From contig NZ_JAJTTH010000005.1 of the NCBI RefSeq assembly GCF_021341665.1, forward strand, positions 496,001 through 560,000: a stretch of DNA of 64,000 nt, read 5' to 3'. Position 1 is the stretch's first letter, and each line of letters starts with the position of its first letter. Below, piece by piece: positions 17,544 through 25,758 of the stretch. The notes below the pieces were generated by a model. It was given only the letters and a program-made list of their open reading frames with translations. It was not told the origin of the DNA and ran no database searches. The stretch comes from Pseudomonas sp. Au-Pse12. Its GTDB lineage: Bacteria; Pseudomonadota; Gammaproteobacteria; Pseudomonadales; Pseudomonadaceae. Both the position numbers and the translations under genes were made by a program.

Positions 17544-17632
17544 GGGATGTGGCGAGGTTTTTTCTTCTGCCCGCGCGCGTTTTTTGCCGCTGTCTGAGCG
17601 ATACTCTCGCGTTTTCAGGACGAGGAAGCAGC

Positions 17633-17983
17633 ATGCGGGTTTTGATCGCGGTAATGGTTGCGGCGCTGTTGGCCGGCTGTGCGAGTTCCACCATGGATGA
17701 GGCGCGTGCCAGAACACCCAGCAAGACCCTGACCTCGGCCAAGGCTGATCAACTGGTGGCGCAGTGTGTGCAGTTCGCCTGGCAGGACGAGGCGGTCTTC
17801 GGTGTCGATGCCGCCGCTTACCTGCAGCCGGGCAAGGCTGGGGGGTATACGGTGTATACCCGCTCTGCCGAGTCCTTTGTCGATATCAAGGCTGAACCTG
17901 CTGGCACTACCGTGCATTTTTATGCCGTAGAAGACAGCTACGTTTCCAAACGCCGTCTGGCGGCCCTGGCGACCTGTCTCTAA
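17633..17983 (+). CDS. Small lipoprotein of unknown function
   Basis: 116-residue protein with a lipoprotein signal (MRVLIAVMVAALLAGCASS; lipobox LAGC, Cys 16). The mature part holds two further Cys (in QCVQFAW and the last residues, ATCL) and a compact alpha/beta pattern ending HFYAVEDSYVSKRR. ATG 17633 follows AGGACGAGGAAG. Ser 18 and Ser 19 after the lipidated Cys argue for outer-membrane sorting by the +2 rule. Family not recognised; a terminator follows directly. Confidence 0.75.
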   Translation: MRVLIAVMVAALLAGCASSTMDEARARTPSKTLTSAKADQLVAQCVQFAWQDEAVFGVDAAAYLQPGKAGGYTVYTRSAESFVDIKAEPAGTTVHFYAVEDSYVSKRRLAALATCL

Positions 17984-18310
17984 CGCAGGGCCTCGTGGCG
18001 CCATCAGCTAAAAAACCCGGCACTCGCCGGGTTTTGTCATTTATGGGTAGCGATATGTCGGCTAGTTGCTCTGGTTGCAGTTGGCGTCTCGCGAAAATAG
18101 CCAATAAGCCTGTAGCAAAGCGTGTAATACATTGCCTCTTCAAGCTGTCAGTTGAAATAAGGAAGTCCAGGGATTGTTAGGGCTGGCGTGGAGTTTTGTA
18201 AATTGGCCCGAATAGTTAGTTTTAGTGGTGATGAAAAAGCAGGGGGAAATGAGCTAACTTAAGGGTGCTCAACAAGGAGCGGTAGTTAATTAATCAATGG
18301 AGTGAAAGAT
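17984..18310. other. Intergenic stretch before the LPMO gene
   Basis: Holds the terminator at 18011 and then about 260 AT-richer bases with no supported ORF; the promoter for the LPMO-chitinase pair is presumably here but no convincing -35/-10 pair stands out. Confidence 0.6.
18011..18037 (+). terminator. Terminator after the small lipoprotein gene
   Basis: Perfect 8-bp stem AACCCGGC / GCCGGGTT with an ACTC loop and T4. Confidence 0.85.
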
Positions 18311-18940
18311 ATGAATAAGCCACAAGCTCAAGTTAAACATGGTCGCGTTGTTTCTCCGTCCAGCCGCGGTGCGGTGGCAGTGGAACTGGGGTTGCTGGGG
18401 ACCTGGCAGGTCAATGAAATGGAAGGCGGGAAAAACTTCCCGGCACTGGTCGCCGGTCCTTTTCCAAAGCCTTATGACAGTGATGTGGCCAGTGCTGTAC
18501 CGCCGGCTGATGGCCACATTCTCAGCGGTGGCAAGGTTGATGAGCGCGATTGCATCAACTTCACCAACGAGGAAATGTCGAAAAAAATCAACCGTCCCTT
18601 CAGCTGGCCGCTGGTGAATGTGAATCCGGGCCAGGTGTTTCAGGTGCAGTGGGAATACACCGCTCCCCACGTTACCCGGGGCTATAGCTGGTTCATCACC
18701 AAAGACGGCTGGGACCCGAAACAGCGTATCAGCCGGGCACAATTGGAGCCTCAGGCGTTCTATCAGGACTTCTATACCGAAGTTCCATTCGACAAGTTTG
18801 GCTCGGTATTGAAAGCCAAGACTCAGCATGAAGTTGTACTGCCCAAGAATAAGAAGGGGCACCATGTTGTGGTGCTGGTGTGGATTGTTGCCAATACGGG
18901 TAACGGTTTCTACCAAGCTTTCGATCTGGATTTCAAATAA
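18311..18940 (+). CDS. AA10 family lytic polysaccharide monooxygenase (chitin-active type) without signal peptide
   Basis: 209-residue copper enzyme of the chitin-binding protein / AA10 class that cleaves crystalline chitin oxidatively. The family core begins HGRVVSPSSRG; the second His of the copper brace is His 120 in WEYTAPHVTRGYSWF, with a C-terminal GFYQAFDLDF carrying the axial Phe. Unlike secreted AA10 enzymes, the brace His is residue 10, after MNKPQAQVK, with no hydrophobic signal. Activity needs the His at the very N-terminus, so a cut after Lys 9 would be required. ATG 18311 follows a GGAG at 18300; a GTG at 18302 would not add a signal. It lies 45 bases upstream of the chitinase, presumably in one operon. 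Confidence 0.92.
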   Translation: MNKPQAQVKHGRVVSPSSRGAVAVELGLLGTWQVNEMEGGKNFPALVAGPFPKPYDSDVASAVPPADGHILSGGKVDERDCINFTNEEMSKKINRPFSWPLVNVNPGQVFQVQWEYTAPHVTRGYSWFITKDGWDPKQRISRAQLEPQAFYQDFYTEVPFDKFGSVLKAKTQHEVVLPKNKKGHHVVVLVWIVANTGNGFYQAFDLDFK

Positions 18941-18985
18941 GTCGCAGTTATTTAACATTCACTAACAGTTCTGAAGGATTAGAAC

Positions 18986-20452
18986 GTGGATAAAATCGAT
19001 TTTTCATTAATCAAGAGCCAGGCCGCAGACGCCGCCTCCCTGATGCCGAGCATTGCCGGCAAGAAGGTGCTCATGGGCTTCTGGCACAACTGGGCAGCCG
19101 GTCACAGCGACGGTTACCAGCAGGGGCAATTTGCCAACCTGGACCTGGTCGACGTGCCCAAGGAATACAACGTGGTGGCGGTGGCCTTCATGAAGGGCAA
19201 CGGCATTCCCACTTTCAGGCCCTATAAGCTTTCGGACGCCGAATTCCGGCGTCAGGTGGGCGTGCTCAACAGCCAGGGGCGGGCGGTGTTGATCTCCCTG
19301 GGCGGTGCAGATGCGCATATCGAGTTGCACAAGGGCAACGAACAGCCCCTGGCCAACGAGATCATCCGGCTGGTGGAAACCTACGGTTTCGATGGCCTGG
19401 ATATCGATCTGGAGCAGAGCGCCATCGACTTTGCCGATAACAAGAGCGTGCTGCCTGCCGCCCTGAAGCTGGTGAAGGATCATTACGCCGGCCAGGGCAA
19501 GCATTTCATCATCAGCATGGCGCCGGAGTTTCCGTACCTGACCAGCAATGGCAAGTACGTGGCCTATCTGCAGGCCCTGGAAGGCTATTACGACTTTGTC
19601 GCGCCGCAGTTCTACAACCAGGGCGGCGACGGGCTCTGGGTGCAAGAAGCCAACGGCGGGCAGGGAGCCTGGATCGCCCAGAACAACGATGCGATGAAAG
19701 AGGACTTCCTCTATTACCTGAGCGAAAGCCTGGCGAGCGGCACCCGTGGTTACACCCGCATCGCCGCGGACAAGCTGGTAATAGGTTTGCCGAGCAATGT
19801 CGATGCGGCTGCCACCGGCTATGTGATTGACCCCTCGGCGGTGAGTAACGCGTTCAAGCGTTTGCAGGGCGCCGGTCACGCCATCAAGGGATTGATGACC
19901 TGGTCGGTGAACTGGGATGCCGGAATCAGCCGGCAGGGCGTGCATTACAACTGGGAGTTCTGCAACCGTTATGCACCGTTGATCCATGGTGACAGTGGCG
20001 AGCCGGAGCGCCCCGGGGCTCCGGGCAACCTGCTGGTGCTCAACACTGGTCGCAATAGCGTCAGCCTGAGCTGGAGTGTTTCCGCAGGCGTGCGGCCGGT
20101 AGAGTTCTACACCCTGTATCGCGATGGCAATGCAGTAGCCAGGACCCCAGCCCCGGGCTTTGAGGATCAGGGGCTGAGCGCTGATACCCAGTACAGTTAC
20201 TTCGTCACGGCCACCGACACCCAGGGACGGGAATCGCTCCCCAGTCGCAGTGTGAGTGCCAGGACCACTGGCGGTGTGGTCGATCCGAGCTTTCCGGAGT
20301 GGCGCACCAGCCAGCGCTATCGCCGGGAAGATGGGGTGAGCTATGAGGGCAATCGTTACCTGTGTCTTCAGGAGCACACGTCGAACCCGTCCTGGACGCC
20401 GCCCGTGGCGTTCACCTTGTGGAGCAAGGTGTTGCAGGAGCGTCATGGCTGA
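18986..20452 (+). CDS. chiC: GH18 chitinase with FnIII and carbohydrate-binding (CBM5/12) domains, no signal peptide
   Basis: 488-residue chitinase. A GH18 barrel (about 24-335) has the SLGGADAH strand and the catalytic DGLDIDLE (acid Glu 143); then a fibronectin type III domain (about 342-432) and a C-terminal CBM5/12 (about 438-485) with the aromatic pattern YEGNRYLCLQEHTSNPSWTP. The N-terminus MDKIDFSLIKSQAADAASL is hydrophilic. P. aeruginosa ChiC is likewise exported without a classical signal, so the same symbol is used tentatively. It starts with GTG after GAAGGA. The LPMO upstream opens crystalline chitin and the chitinase hydrolyses it. Confidence 0.92.
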   Translation: MDKIDFSLIKSQAADAASLMPSIAGKKVLMGFWHNWAAGHSDGYQQGQFANLDLVDVPKEYNVVAVAFMKGNGIPTFRPYKLSDAEFRRQVGVLNSQGRAVLISLGGADAHIELHKGNEQPLANEIIRLVETYGFDGLDIDLEQSAIDFADNKSVLPAALKLVKDHYAGQGKHFIISMAPEFPYLTSNGKYVAYLQALEGYYDFVAPQFYNQGGDGLWVQEANGGQGAWIAQNNDAMKEDFLYYLSESLASGTRGYTRIAADKLVIGLPSNVDAAATGYVIDPSAVSNAFKRLQGAGHAIKGLMTWSVNWDAGISRQGVHYNWEFCNRYAPLIHGDSGEPERPGAPGNLLVLNTGRNSVSLSWSVSAGVRPVEFYTLYRDGNAVARTPAPGFEDQGLSADTQYSYFVTATDTQGRESLPSRSVSARTTGGVVDPSFPEWRTSQRYRREDGVSYEGNRYLCLQEHTSNPSWTPPVAFTLWSKVLQERHG

Positions 20453-20485
20453 GTACTGATGGTCATTGACGGCATGAATGGCCAG

Positions 20486-20530
20486 GCGGTTCTCACGGAG
20501 TTTTCGATCCGTGCGAACCGCTTTTTTGTT
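20486..20530 (+). terminator. Strong terminator after the chitinase gene
   Basis: 14-base arms GCGGTTCTCACGGA / TCCGTGCGAACCGC (one mismatch) around an 8-base loop, then T6. Confidence 0.88.
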
Positions 20531-20612
20531 TTCGATCACCGGCAACCGCCCAGGTTATGAACTATTACTGAGGCGCTCGGGTGGATCGATCAATCAAGCG
20601 GAGTCGAGCCAG

Positions 20613-20960
20613 ATGTTGCAGCAATGATGGCTGGCGGCCGTGCATTTGCTGGCGCGTTCACCGGGGTGCTGGCGCGGGTTGCGACGCTGCGTCGTTTGAG
20701 TGGCGCTGGGGGCGGACTACTGCCTGCACCAGCCGCTGTTTCATCTGAAGATGGCGCTGTTTGTTGTCATTTTGTTACTGGAAGTCCTGCCGTTGCTGAC
20801 CTTGATCAAATGGCGTTTGGCGCGTGCGCGCGGCACGGTGCTGGAAACTGGACGGGCGCTGCTGCTTGCCCGTATCAGCCACGTGCAGGCCTGGTTGCTG
20901 GTCCTGGTGGTTATCGCGGCCAGCGGCATGGCGCGTGGAGTGACCTGGGCTCAGTTGTAA
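20613..20960 (+). pseudogene. DUF2214 family membrane protein, decayed
   Basis: The C-terminal half of a DUF2214 protein is clear: GADYCLHQPLFHLKMALF, then two hydrophobic helices with LLEVLPLLTLIKWRLA and RISHVQAWLLVLVV. Its start survives as ATG 20613 reading MLQQ, then an in-frame TGA, then WLAAVHLLA. The next conserved piece (GAFTGVLARVATLRRLSG) is in another frame, and the central helix between it and GADYCLH is missing. A premature stop, at least two frameshifts and an internal deletion mean no full protein can be made. Confidence 0.75.
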
Positions 20961-21040
20961 TCATTGGTAAGCGGGGGCTGCACCCTGCGGTGGCTTGAGA
21001 GTAGGCTCGCGGCTCGATCAATGAGCGATGGAAGCCTCTG

Positions 21041-21481
21041 ATGTTTCAAATGAATGACCTGGTTCCGGAAATGCTGGTCACGGACCTGCAGCAAAGTCTG
21101 GCCTTCTACCGCGATACGCTGGGTTTCAAGGTGGAGTATCAGCGACCGGAACACTTCTTTGCCTTTCTTTCCCTCAATGGCGCCCAGCTGATGCTGGAGC
21201 AGGATGATCGGCAGGAGTCGGAGTGGCGGGTCGGTCCATTGCAGGCTCCGTTTGGTCGCGGCATGAACCTGTCCATCGAGTGTCCGGATATTCGCCAGCT
21301 GGCGGCAGCCTTGGGCCAGGCTGGCGTTGCTTTGCGTCGGGACATCCAGGAGTGCTGGTACCGTCACGACGATTTGTTGCACGGCGAGTTGAACCTGCTG
21401 GTGCTCGATCCGGATGGCTACCTGCTGCGTTTCACCCAGGACCTGGGCTTCAAGCCTGTGGAGCTGACGGCGGGCGCCTGA
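21041..21481 (+). CDS. VOC family (glyoxalase / bleomycin-resistance fold) protein
   Basis: 146-residue protein with the paired beta-alpha-beta-beta-beta units of the vicinal oxygen chelate superfamily: PEMLVTDLQQSLAFYRDTLGF in the first half and IRQLAAALGQAG with VLDPDGYLLRFTQDLG in the second. The mostly bleomycin-resistance-like layout suggests ligand binding or a small-molecule detoxification or dioxygenase role. No neighbour gives a substrate. ATG 21041 is the first start of the frame and matches the expected fold start. Confidence 0.85.
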   Translation: MFQMNDLVPEMLVTDLQQSLAFYRDTLGFKVEYQRPEHFFAFLSLNGAQLMLEQDDRQESEWRVGPLQAPFGRGMNLSIECPDIRQLAAALGQAGVALRRDIQECWYRHDDLLHGELNLLVLDPDGYLLRFTQDLGFKPVELTAGA

Positions 21482-21719
21482 CCGCGGAGCCGGCGCGCCG
21501 CCTGCAAGAGGGCGGCGGCGTGTGTCGGGAGTCAGCGGTCGGGCTCGCCACGGGAAGGGGGCGATAGTCAGTGGTTGATGACAGTCTGGTGAGCGGGAAT
21601 GTGCTGTGCCTGCAACCCGGTCAGGGCATGCAGACGGTCTGCGGGGCAAAGCTCAAGGCAAGCAAGACAGACGCTGCGCCAGCCATTGTGCGCGGGCAAA
21701 GGGCTGGTGCTCATGCTGC

Positions 21720-21914
21720 TCAAGGGGTTTCGCGTTTGTCCGGAGCGGTCAGGCCTGCCTGAATGCGTTGATAAATTTCTTCACGGTGTACAGCCACGTC
21801 TTTTGGCGCGTTGATACCAATGCGCACTTGCTGGCCGCTGACGCCGAGGATGGTGATCGTAATGTCGTCACCGATGTTTATGCTTTCACCGACTTTGCGG
21901 GTGAGTATCAGCAT
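21720..21914 (-). CDS. rsmE: RsmE, CsrA/RsmA family post-transcriptional repressor
   Basis: 64-residue RNA-binding dimer of the Gac/Rsm pathway; it blocks ribosome access at GGA motifs in target leaders and is titrated by RsmX/Y/Z small RNAs. The start [15 protein letters not shown] is fixed by the CsrA fold (upstream frame residues are not part of it). The core has [15 protein letters not shown] with the key Arg in VHREEI. The C-terminal tail ([13 protein letters not shown]) and the [11 protein letters not shown] start match RsmE of P. fluorescens rather than RsmA. The ribosome site AAGGAG follows UCA, giving UCAAGGAG, a near-match to an Rsm site and a hint of self-regulation. Confidence 0.94.
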
Positions 21915-22164
21915 GATCTTCTCCTTGATAGCTTTGTAGGGCACCAGATTCAAACAGTGCAGAGGTCGGTCTTAGGTATAGATTAGTGCGAAGTTCCACT
22001 GAGTGGGTGCATCTTTCTGACGCGCAGACGATCTATTAATTCCCAAGGCGCAACTATACAGAGGCAATAAATATCATTCTTCCTGTTTCGGTCTGATTTT
22101 GTGACGAGGTCTCTCGGGTCTTGAGTGCTAAAATCGCCGCCTCAGACTATCTAGGGGTTAGGTT

Positions 22165-22536
22165 GTGCGCACAGTAGCGATGATGATGGCGGTGTTGGCC
22201 TTGGTCGGTTGTGGCGAAGGCAAGCGGGTCGAAGCGAACAAGAGCGCTCCGGTGGCAGCGCAGGTTCAGCCGGCGCCGGCCTCGACCACGCCGCAATGGG
22301 ATGTGCTGGTCGGCAGCCAACTACCCCTGGCGGTGAGCGACCTGACCGGCTGGCTGATCGAGCACGGGATCATTTCCAATGTGCTGACCGTAGAGGGCAA
22401 GCGCCTGGTGGTGGTCGGCCCGTTTGCTTCCCAGGCCGAAGCCGAGGCCAAGAAGAATGAAGTGATCGAAAAGCTGGTCAAGGCCAAGAAGCGCGATATC
22501 GACGTCACTGTCATCGAGCATCAAACCGCGCAGTAA
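22165..22536 (+). CDS. SPOR-like small lipoprotein
   Basis: 123-residue protein starting with GTG after AGGGGTTAGG. It has a lipoprotein signal (MRTVAMMMAVLALVGCGEG; Cys 16), a short Pro/Ala linker, and a C-terminal SPOR-like fold (about 45-118) with VVVGPFASQAEAEAKKNEV. The pattern matches SPOR repeats that bind peptidoglycan, but the QLP LAVSDLTGWL region is atypical, so function is unknown. Envelope location is well supported. Confidence 0.75.
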   Translation: MRTVAMMMAVLALVGCGEGKRVEANKSAPVAAQVQPAPASTTPQWDVLVGSQLPLAVSDLTGWLIEHGIISNVLTVEGKRLVVVGPFASQAEAEAKKNEVIEKLVKAKKRDIDVTVIEHQTAQ

Positions 22537-22557
22537 ACCTGTTTGCACAGGATCCAG

Positions 22558-22582
22558 GATCGCCCGCGCTCAGCGGGCGATC
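22558..22582. terminator. Hairpin between convergent genes, likely terminator
   Basis: Perfect 10-bp stem GATCGCCCGC / GCGGGCGATC with a GCTCA loop between the convergent lipoprotein and endonuclease genes. T-runs are poor on both sides. Confidence 0.55.
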
Positions 22583-22587
22583 TGCTT

Positions 22588-23277
22588 TCAGCCGCAAGCC
22601 TTGAGGTTGACCGCGCCGACGAATTCATTGCCGCGCCCCATGACGCAGGCCACGCTCTGATTGCGCTGGCGTTCCCAGTCTTGCACCGGGTAGGTCTTGT
22701 TCCAGGCTTCGAAGAGCTGTCGGTCCTGCTTGGACAGGCGCAGGCCGTACTGCTTGCTCATGTAGAAGTAGGTGCGGGCGATCATTCCGCGAATCGAAGG
22801 CCGGGGCATGACCTTCTTGGCCTTGAAGTCGACCTGGGTCAGGCACGAACCGTACTGGCCCGATTGCTCCGGCAGCCAGCCGAAGCTGAAGTTGCTGCGG
22901 TCGCCGTTCACTTCGCCAATGCTCGGCACCAGGTTGTGCAGATCAGCTTCGGCGCGTTGATACACCGAGTCGGTGCGCGTGCAGTTCTTGCGGCCGCCTT
23001 GCTGCCAGCACTGGCGCTGATGGCCGATCTGCCAGGCCGGCACGATGTGCTCCCATTCGATGCGTTCGGCGCGCTTGGCGTTTTTGCGTGGCACATAGCC
23101 GCAAGCGGCCAGGTTCACCCGGTTGCCGGTGTACTTGCAGCCGCAATAGAACTCGGTGGATTGGGGGGCGTAGAGCTTCCAGGCGACTTTCTTGGCTTCG
23201 CTGAAGGTGCGGGGCGCATCGGCTTGGGCGGTACAGGCGAGAAACAGCAACAGCAGGGCAAAACAGCGGACACTCAT
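22588..23277 (-). CDS. endA: Endonuclease I family secreted/periplasmic nuclease
   Basis: 229-residue EndA/Dns-type nuclease that degrades double-stranded DNA non-specifically outside the cytoplasm. A signal peptide (MSVRCFALLLLFLACTAQA) is followed by the His-Me finger motif RIEWEHIVPAW and the family segments NLVPSIGEVNGDRSNF and RTYFYMSKQYGL. Cysteine pairs fit a disulfide-bonded periplasmic enzyme. ATG 23277 starts at the signal; four bases separate it from the DUF1654 stop, so the two genes are probably cotranscribed. Confidence 0.93.
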   Translation of the reverse strand: MSVRCFALLLLFLACTAQADAPRTFSEAKKVAWKLYAPQSTEFYCGCKYTGNRVNLAACGYVPRKNAKRAERIEWEHIVPAWQIGHQRQCWQQGGRKNCTRTDSVYQRAEADLHNLVPSIGEVNGDRSNFSFGWLPEQSGQYGSCLTQVDFKAKKVMPRPSIRGMIARTYFYMSKQYGLRLSKQDRQLFEAWNKTYPVQDWERQRNQSVACVMGRGNEFVGAVNLKACG

Positions 23278-23281
23278 CGAC

Positions 23282-23521
23282 TCAGTCTTCCTTCGGCACG
23301 ACCCAGAAAATCTGCACACCGCCATCGTCGCGATAGGCGAGGGTGACGTTGTCGTTTTCGGCGATTTCTTCCAGCAAGCGTTCCCATTCGTCCTGCGGTT
23401 CATCGGCGAGGCGGAAAATCAGTGCTGCCTTGGCCTTTTGCGCGGTGGGAGAGTTGATGATTTTCTGGATGCGCACACCCAGGCGTTCGTAGGAGCTGAG
23501 GGGCGTTTGGGTCGTGGCCAC
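23282..23521 (-). CDS. DUF1654 domain-containing protein
   Basis: 79-residue acidic protein typical of Pseudomonas, with the family core YERLGVRIQKIINSP, then LLEEIAENDNVTLAYRDDG and VQIFWVVP. GTG 23521 is preferred because AAGGA lies just before it; an ATG at 23551 would add ten unlikely residues. Function unknown. It directly precedes endA. Confidence 0.82.
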   Translation of the reverse strand: MATTQTPLSSYERLGVRIQKIINSPTAQKAKAALIFRLADEPQDEWERLLEEIAENDNVTLAYRDDGGVQIFWVVPKED

Positions 23522-23711
23522 GGAACAATCCTTATTAAGCTGTACGCACATACAGTATTTAACTGTAGGGCATTTCGCAACTGCTTAAAATTCAAGAAGT
23601 TCCTCTGACAACGCTTTACGCATTTGTCTCACGAGGCGGGCAGATATTTTTACTGGGAGGAGGGAGGTGGTACCGGGACCACCCGCCCGGGCGGGCGAGT
23701 GGTTGCAAGCT

Positions 23712-23735
23712 TGCTCGACCGGGGCCGGTCGAGCA
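23712..23735 (-). terminator. Hairpin downstream of the asparaginase gene
   Basis: Perfect 9-bp stem TGCTCGACC / GGTCGAGCA, nine bases beyond the asparaginase stop; no T-run, so termination is inferred from position. Confidence 0.5.
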
Positions 23736-23743
23736 GGGTTCTG

Positions 23744-24832
23744 TCAGTATTCCCAGAACATGCGTTGCAGTTCCTTGCTGTCCTGAGTCTTGGTCAGGGC
23801 GACCATGGCCAGGATGCGGGCTTTCTGCGGGTTCAGGTCATGAGCCACGACCCAGTCGTACTTGTCGTCAGGCTGTTCGGCGTTGCGCAGGACGAAACCA
23901 CCGGCATTGACGTGGGAAGAACGAATGATCTGGACGCCGTTCTTGCGCAGTTCCTGCAGGGCAGGGACCACACGGGAAGACACCGAGCCGTTGCCGGTAC
24001 CGGCGTGGATGATGGCTTTGGCGCCACCTTGGGCCAGGGCCTTGTAGGCGGTGTCGCTGACGTTGCCGTAGCCGTAGGCGATTTCTACGTCAGGCAGGCT
24101 CTTGATGTTCTTGATATCGAATTCCGAATCCATGGTGTGGCGCTTGGCTGGCAGGCGGAACCAGTAGGATTTGCCTTCCACCACCATGCCCAGCGGGCCC
24201 CATGGGCTCTTGAAGGCTTCGGTCTTGATGTTGATCATCTTGCTGACATCGCGGCCAGACTGGATTTCGTCGTTCATGGTCACCAGTACGCCTTTGCCGC
24301 GAGCGTTCTTGCTGCCAGCGACGGCCACGGCGTTGTACAGGTTGAGCATGCCGTCAGCCGACATTGCGGTGCCTGGGCGCATGGAGCCGACCACAACGAT
24401 TGGCTTGTCGGTCTTTTCCACCAGGTTGAGGAAGTAGGCGGTTTCTTCCAGGGTGTCGGTACCGTGGGTGATGACGATGCCGTCTACGTCTTTGCTGTCG
24501 GCCAGTTCGGCAACGCGACGGCCCAGTTGCAGCAGGTTTTCGTTGGTGATGCTTTCCGAGGCGATCTGCATGACTTGCTCGCCACGCACGTTGGCCAGCT
24601 GGTTCAACTCCGGGATGCCGGCGATCAGTTGCTCGATGCCGACCTTGGCCGCCTGATAGGTGGCGCTGTTGGCGGCGCTGGCACCGGCGCCGGCGATAGT
24701 GCCGCCAGTGGCCAGAACCACGACATTGGCGAGTTTCTGTTGGGTTTCAGCTTCTTTGGCCTGCAGGGCGGCAGGTAGAAGCAGGAGGAGGGCCAAAGCG
24801 CCCGGGGCGAAGGATTTGAAGGCAGATTTCAT
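23744..24832 (-). CDS. ansB: Periplasmic glutaminase-asparaginase
   Basis: 362-residue type II enzyme that deamidates Asn and Gln in the periplasm, letting pseudomonads use them as carbon and nitrogen sources. It has a signal peptide (MKSAFKSF, hydrophobic core, then LQAKEAET), the first catalytic Thr in VVLATGGTIAG and the second Thr-Lys-Asp set in GIVITHGTDTLEETA. The C-terminal GTGNGSVSSRV is typical of the glutaminase-asparaginase branch. ATG 24832 matches the signal start. Regulation is not visible. Confidence 0.95.
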   Translation of the reverse strand: MKSAFKSFAPGALALLLLLPAALQAKEAETQQKLANVVVLATGGTIAGAGASAANSATYQAAKVGIEQLIAGIPELNQLANVRGEQVMQIASESITNENLLQLGRRVAELADSKDVDGIVITHGTDTLEETAYFLNLVEKTDKPIVVVGSMRPGTAMSADGMLNLYNAVAVAGSKNARGKGVLVTMNDEIQSGRDVSKMINIKTEAFKSPWGPLGMVVEGKSYWFRLPAKRHTMDSEFDIKNIKSLPDVEIAYGYGNVSDTAYKALAQGGAKAIIHAGTGNGSVSSRVVPALQELRKNGVQIIRSSHVNAGGFVLRNAEQPDDKYDWVVAHDLNPQKARILAMVALTKTQDSKELQRMFWEY

Positions 24833-25170
24833 TATTTTCTCTCTAGTAGTGAGACGGTGCTGATGCAGGTTCATCTAGAAACACCTCGGCGGCAGATCTG
24901 TTTGCGCCGAGGCAGCGAGGGTTGAGCAGGATCTGTACCAGCACTACCTTGGCCGGATAAGTATTTTAAGTTACTGATTTATATCAATTTTATTTCAATT
25001 TTTGGTCGCGTTGAGTCAAGCGGCGTCCGGGTTTCCGAACATTTGTGCAGCGCTGTGTTCGGCAATCCGAAAGTGCTCGTCGCCGGTCCTGGCGCGACTT
25101 CTTGCACATTCATTAAAGAATGTTCTGTGGCGGTCGATGATCCTTTTAGGATTTTTCACCAGGAGTTCCA
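24833..25170. other. Intergenic stretch with an inverted repeat
   Basis: No ORF is supported. Near its right end it contains the perfect inverted repeat ACATTC-N6-GAATGT (25106-25123) and, closer to the next start, ATCCTTTTAGGAT; both lie upstream of the coiled-coil protein gene and may be operators. Confidence 0.5.
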
Positions 25171-25623
25171 ATGTCACTGTCAGTCGGATTTCCAGGGGCA
25201 GGAGCCATTCTGATCAATGGCAAGACCCCCGCAACCATCGATGCATTGAGCGACGCCACCGCCGAGCAGGCGTCTAGCGCACTGGGCACCGACGAGTCGG
25301 GCACTTTGCGGGTCGGTTCCAGCAAGCAGGCCGAACAGTCTGAAAGCGAAAGCCCAAGCGAAGACAACCACAGCATCGTGGTAAAGATGCTGCTCAAGCG
25401 CATGCAGGAACTGCAGCAGCAACTTCGGGAGCAGCAACAGCAACTGGCTGCCGCCCAGGCCGCCGACTACCCAACCCCCGAGGCCAAGCAGACGGCAGTC
25501 ATGGCCATTCAAGGGCAGGTTGCCGATACCAACGGTGCCCTGGCAGAGGTTTCGGGCAACCTGGTACGGGAGCTGGCCAAGGAGTCGTCTTCCTCCGGTG
25601 GTCTGGTGAATACCACCGCCTGA
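25171..25623 (+). CDS. Hypothetical protein with a glutamine-rich coiled coil
   Basis: 150-residue protein, no signal peptide or membrane helix. The N-terminal 60 residues are rich in Ala, Ser and Gly; about 68-96 (VVKMLLKRMQELQQQLREQQ) forms a Gln-rich coiled coil, followed by alanine-rich helices. ATG 25171 has a strong AGGAG. A terminator follows, so it is monocistronic. Family not recognised. Confidence 0.7.
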   Translation: MSLSVGFPGAGAILINGKTPATIDALSDATAEQASSALGTDESGTLRVGSSKQAEQSESESPSEDNHSIVVKMLLKRMQELQQQLREQQQQLAAAQAADYPTPEAKQTAVMAIQGQVADTNGALAEVSGNLVRELAKESSSSGGLVNTTA

Positions 25624-25631
25624 ATCATCAG

Positions 25632-25663
25632 CCTGTCCGGGAGCATTTTCCGGGCAGGTTTTT
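25632..25663 (+). terminator. Terminator after the coiled-coil protein gene
   Basis: Stem CCTGTCCGG / CCGGGCAGG (one G-T pair) and T5, nine bases after the stop. Confidence 0.8.
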
Positions 25664-25721
25664 CTCCAAGCGGCCGGCCGCGAATGGCTGCTCACGCTCT
25701 CTGATCGCACATTGAACAGCG

Positions 25722-25750
25722 TTGACAAACTCTGGCGAGGTTCGCATAGT
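25722..25750 (+). promoter_or_regulatory. Promoter of the rbs operon
   Basis: TTGACA (25722-25727), 17-base spacer, CATAGT (25745-25750), directly upstream of the operator palindrome. Confidence 0.7.
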
Positions 25751-25758
25751 TCGTTTTA

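Noticed and set aside
19007..20545. 512-residue minus-strand frame over the chitinase
   Set aside because: Antisense to a clear GH18-FnIII-CBM gene; composition is typical of a shadow frame.
22543..23346. 267-residue plus-strand frame over endA
   Set aside because: Antisense to endonuclease I, which has a signal peptide and catalytic motif.
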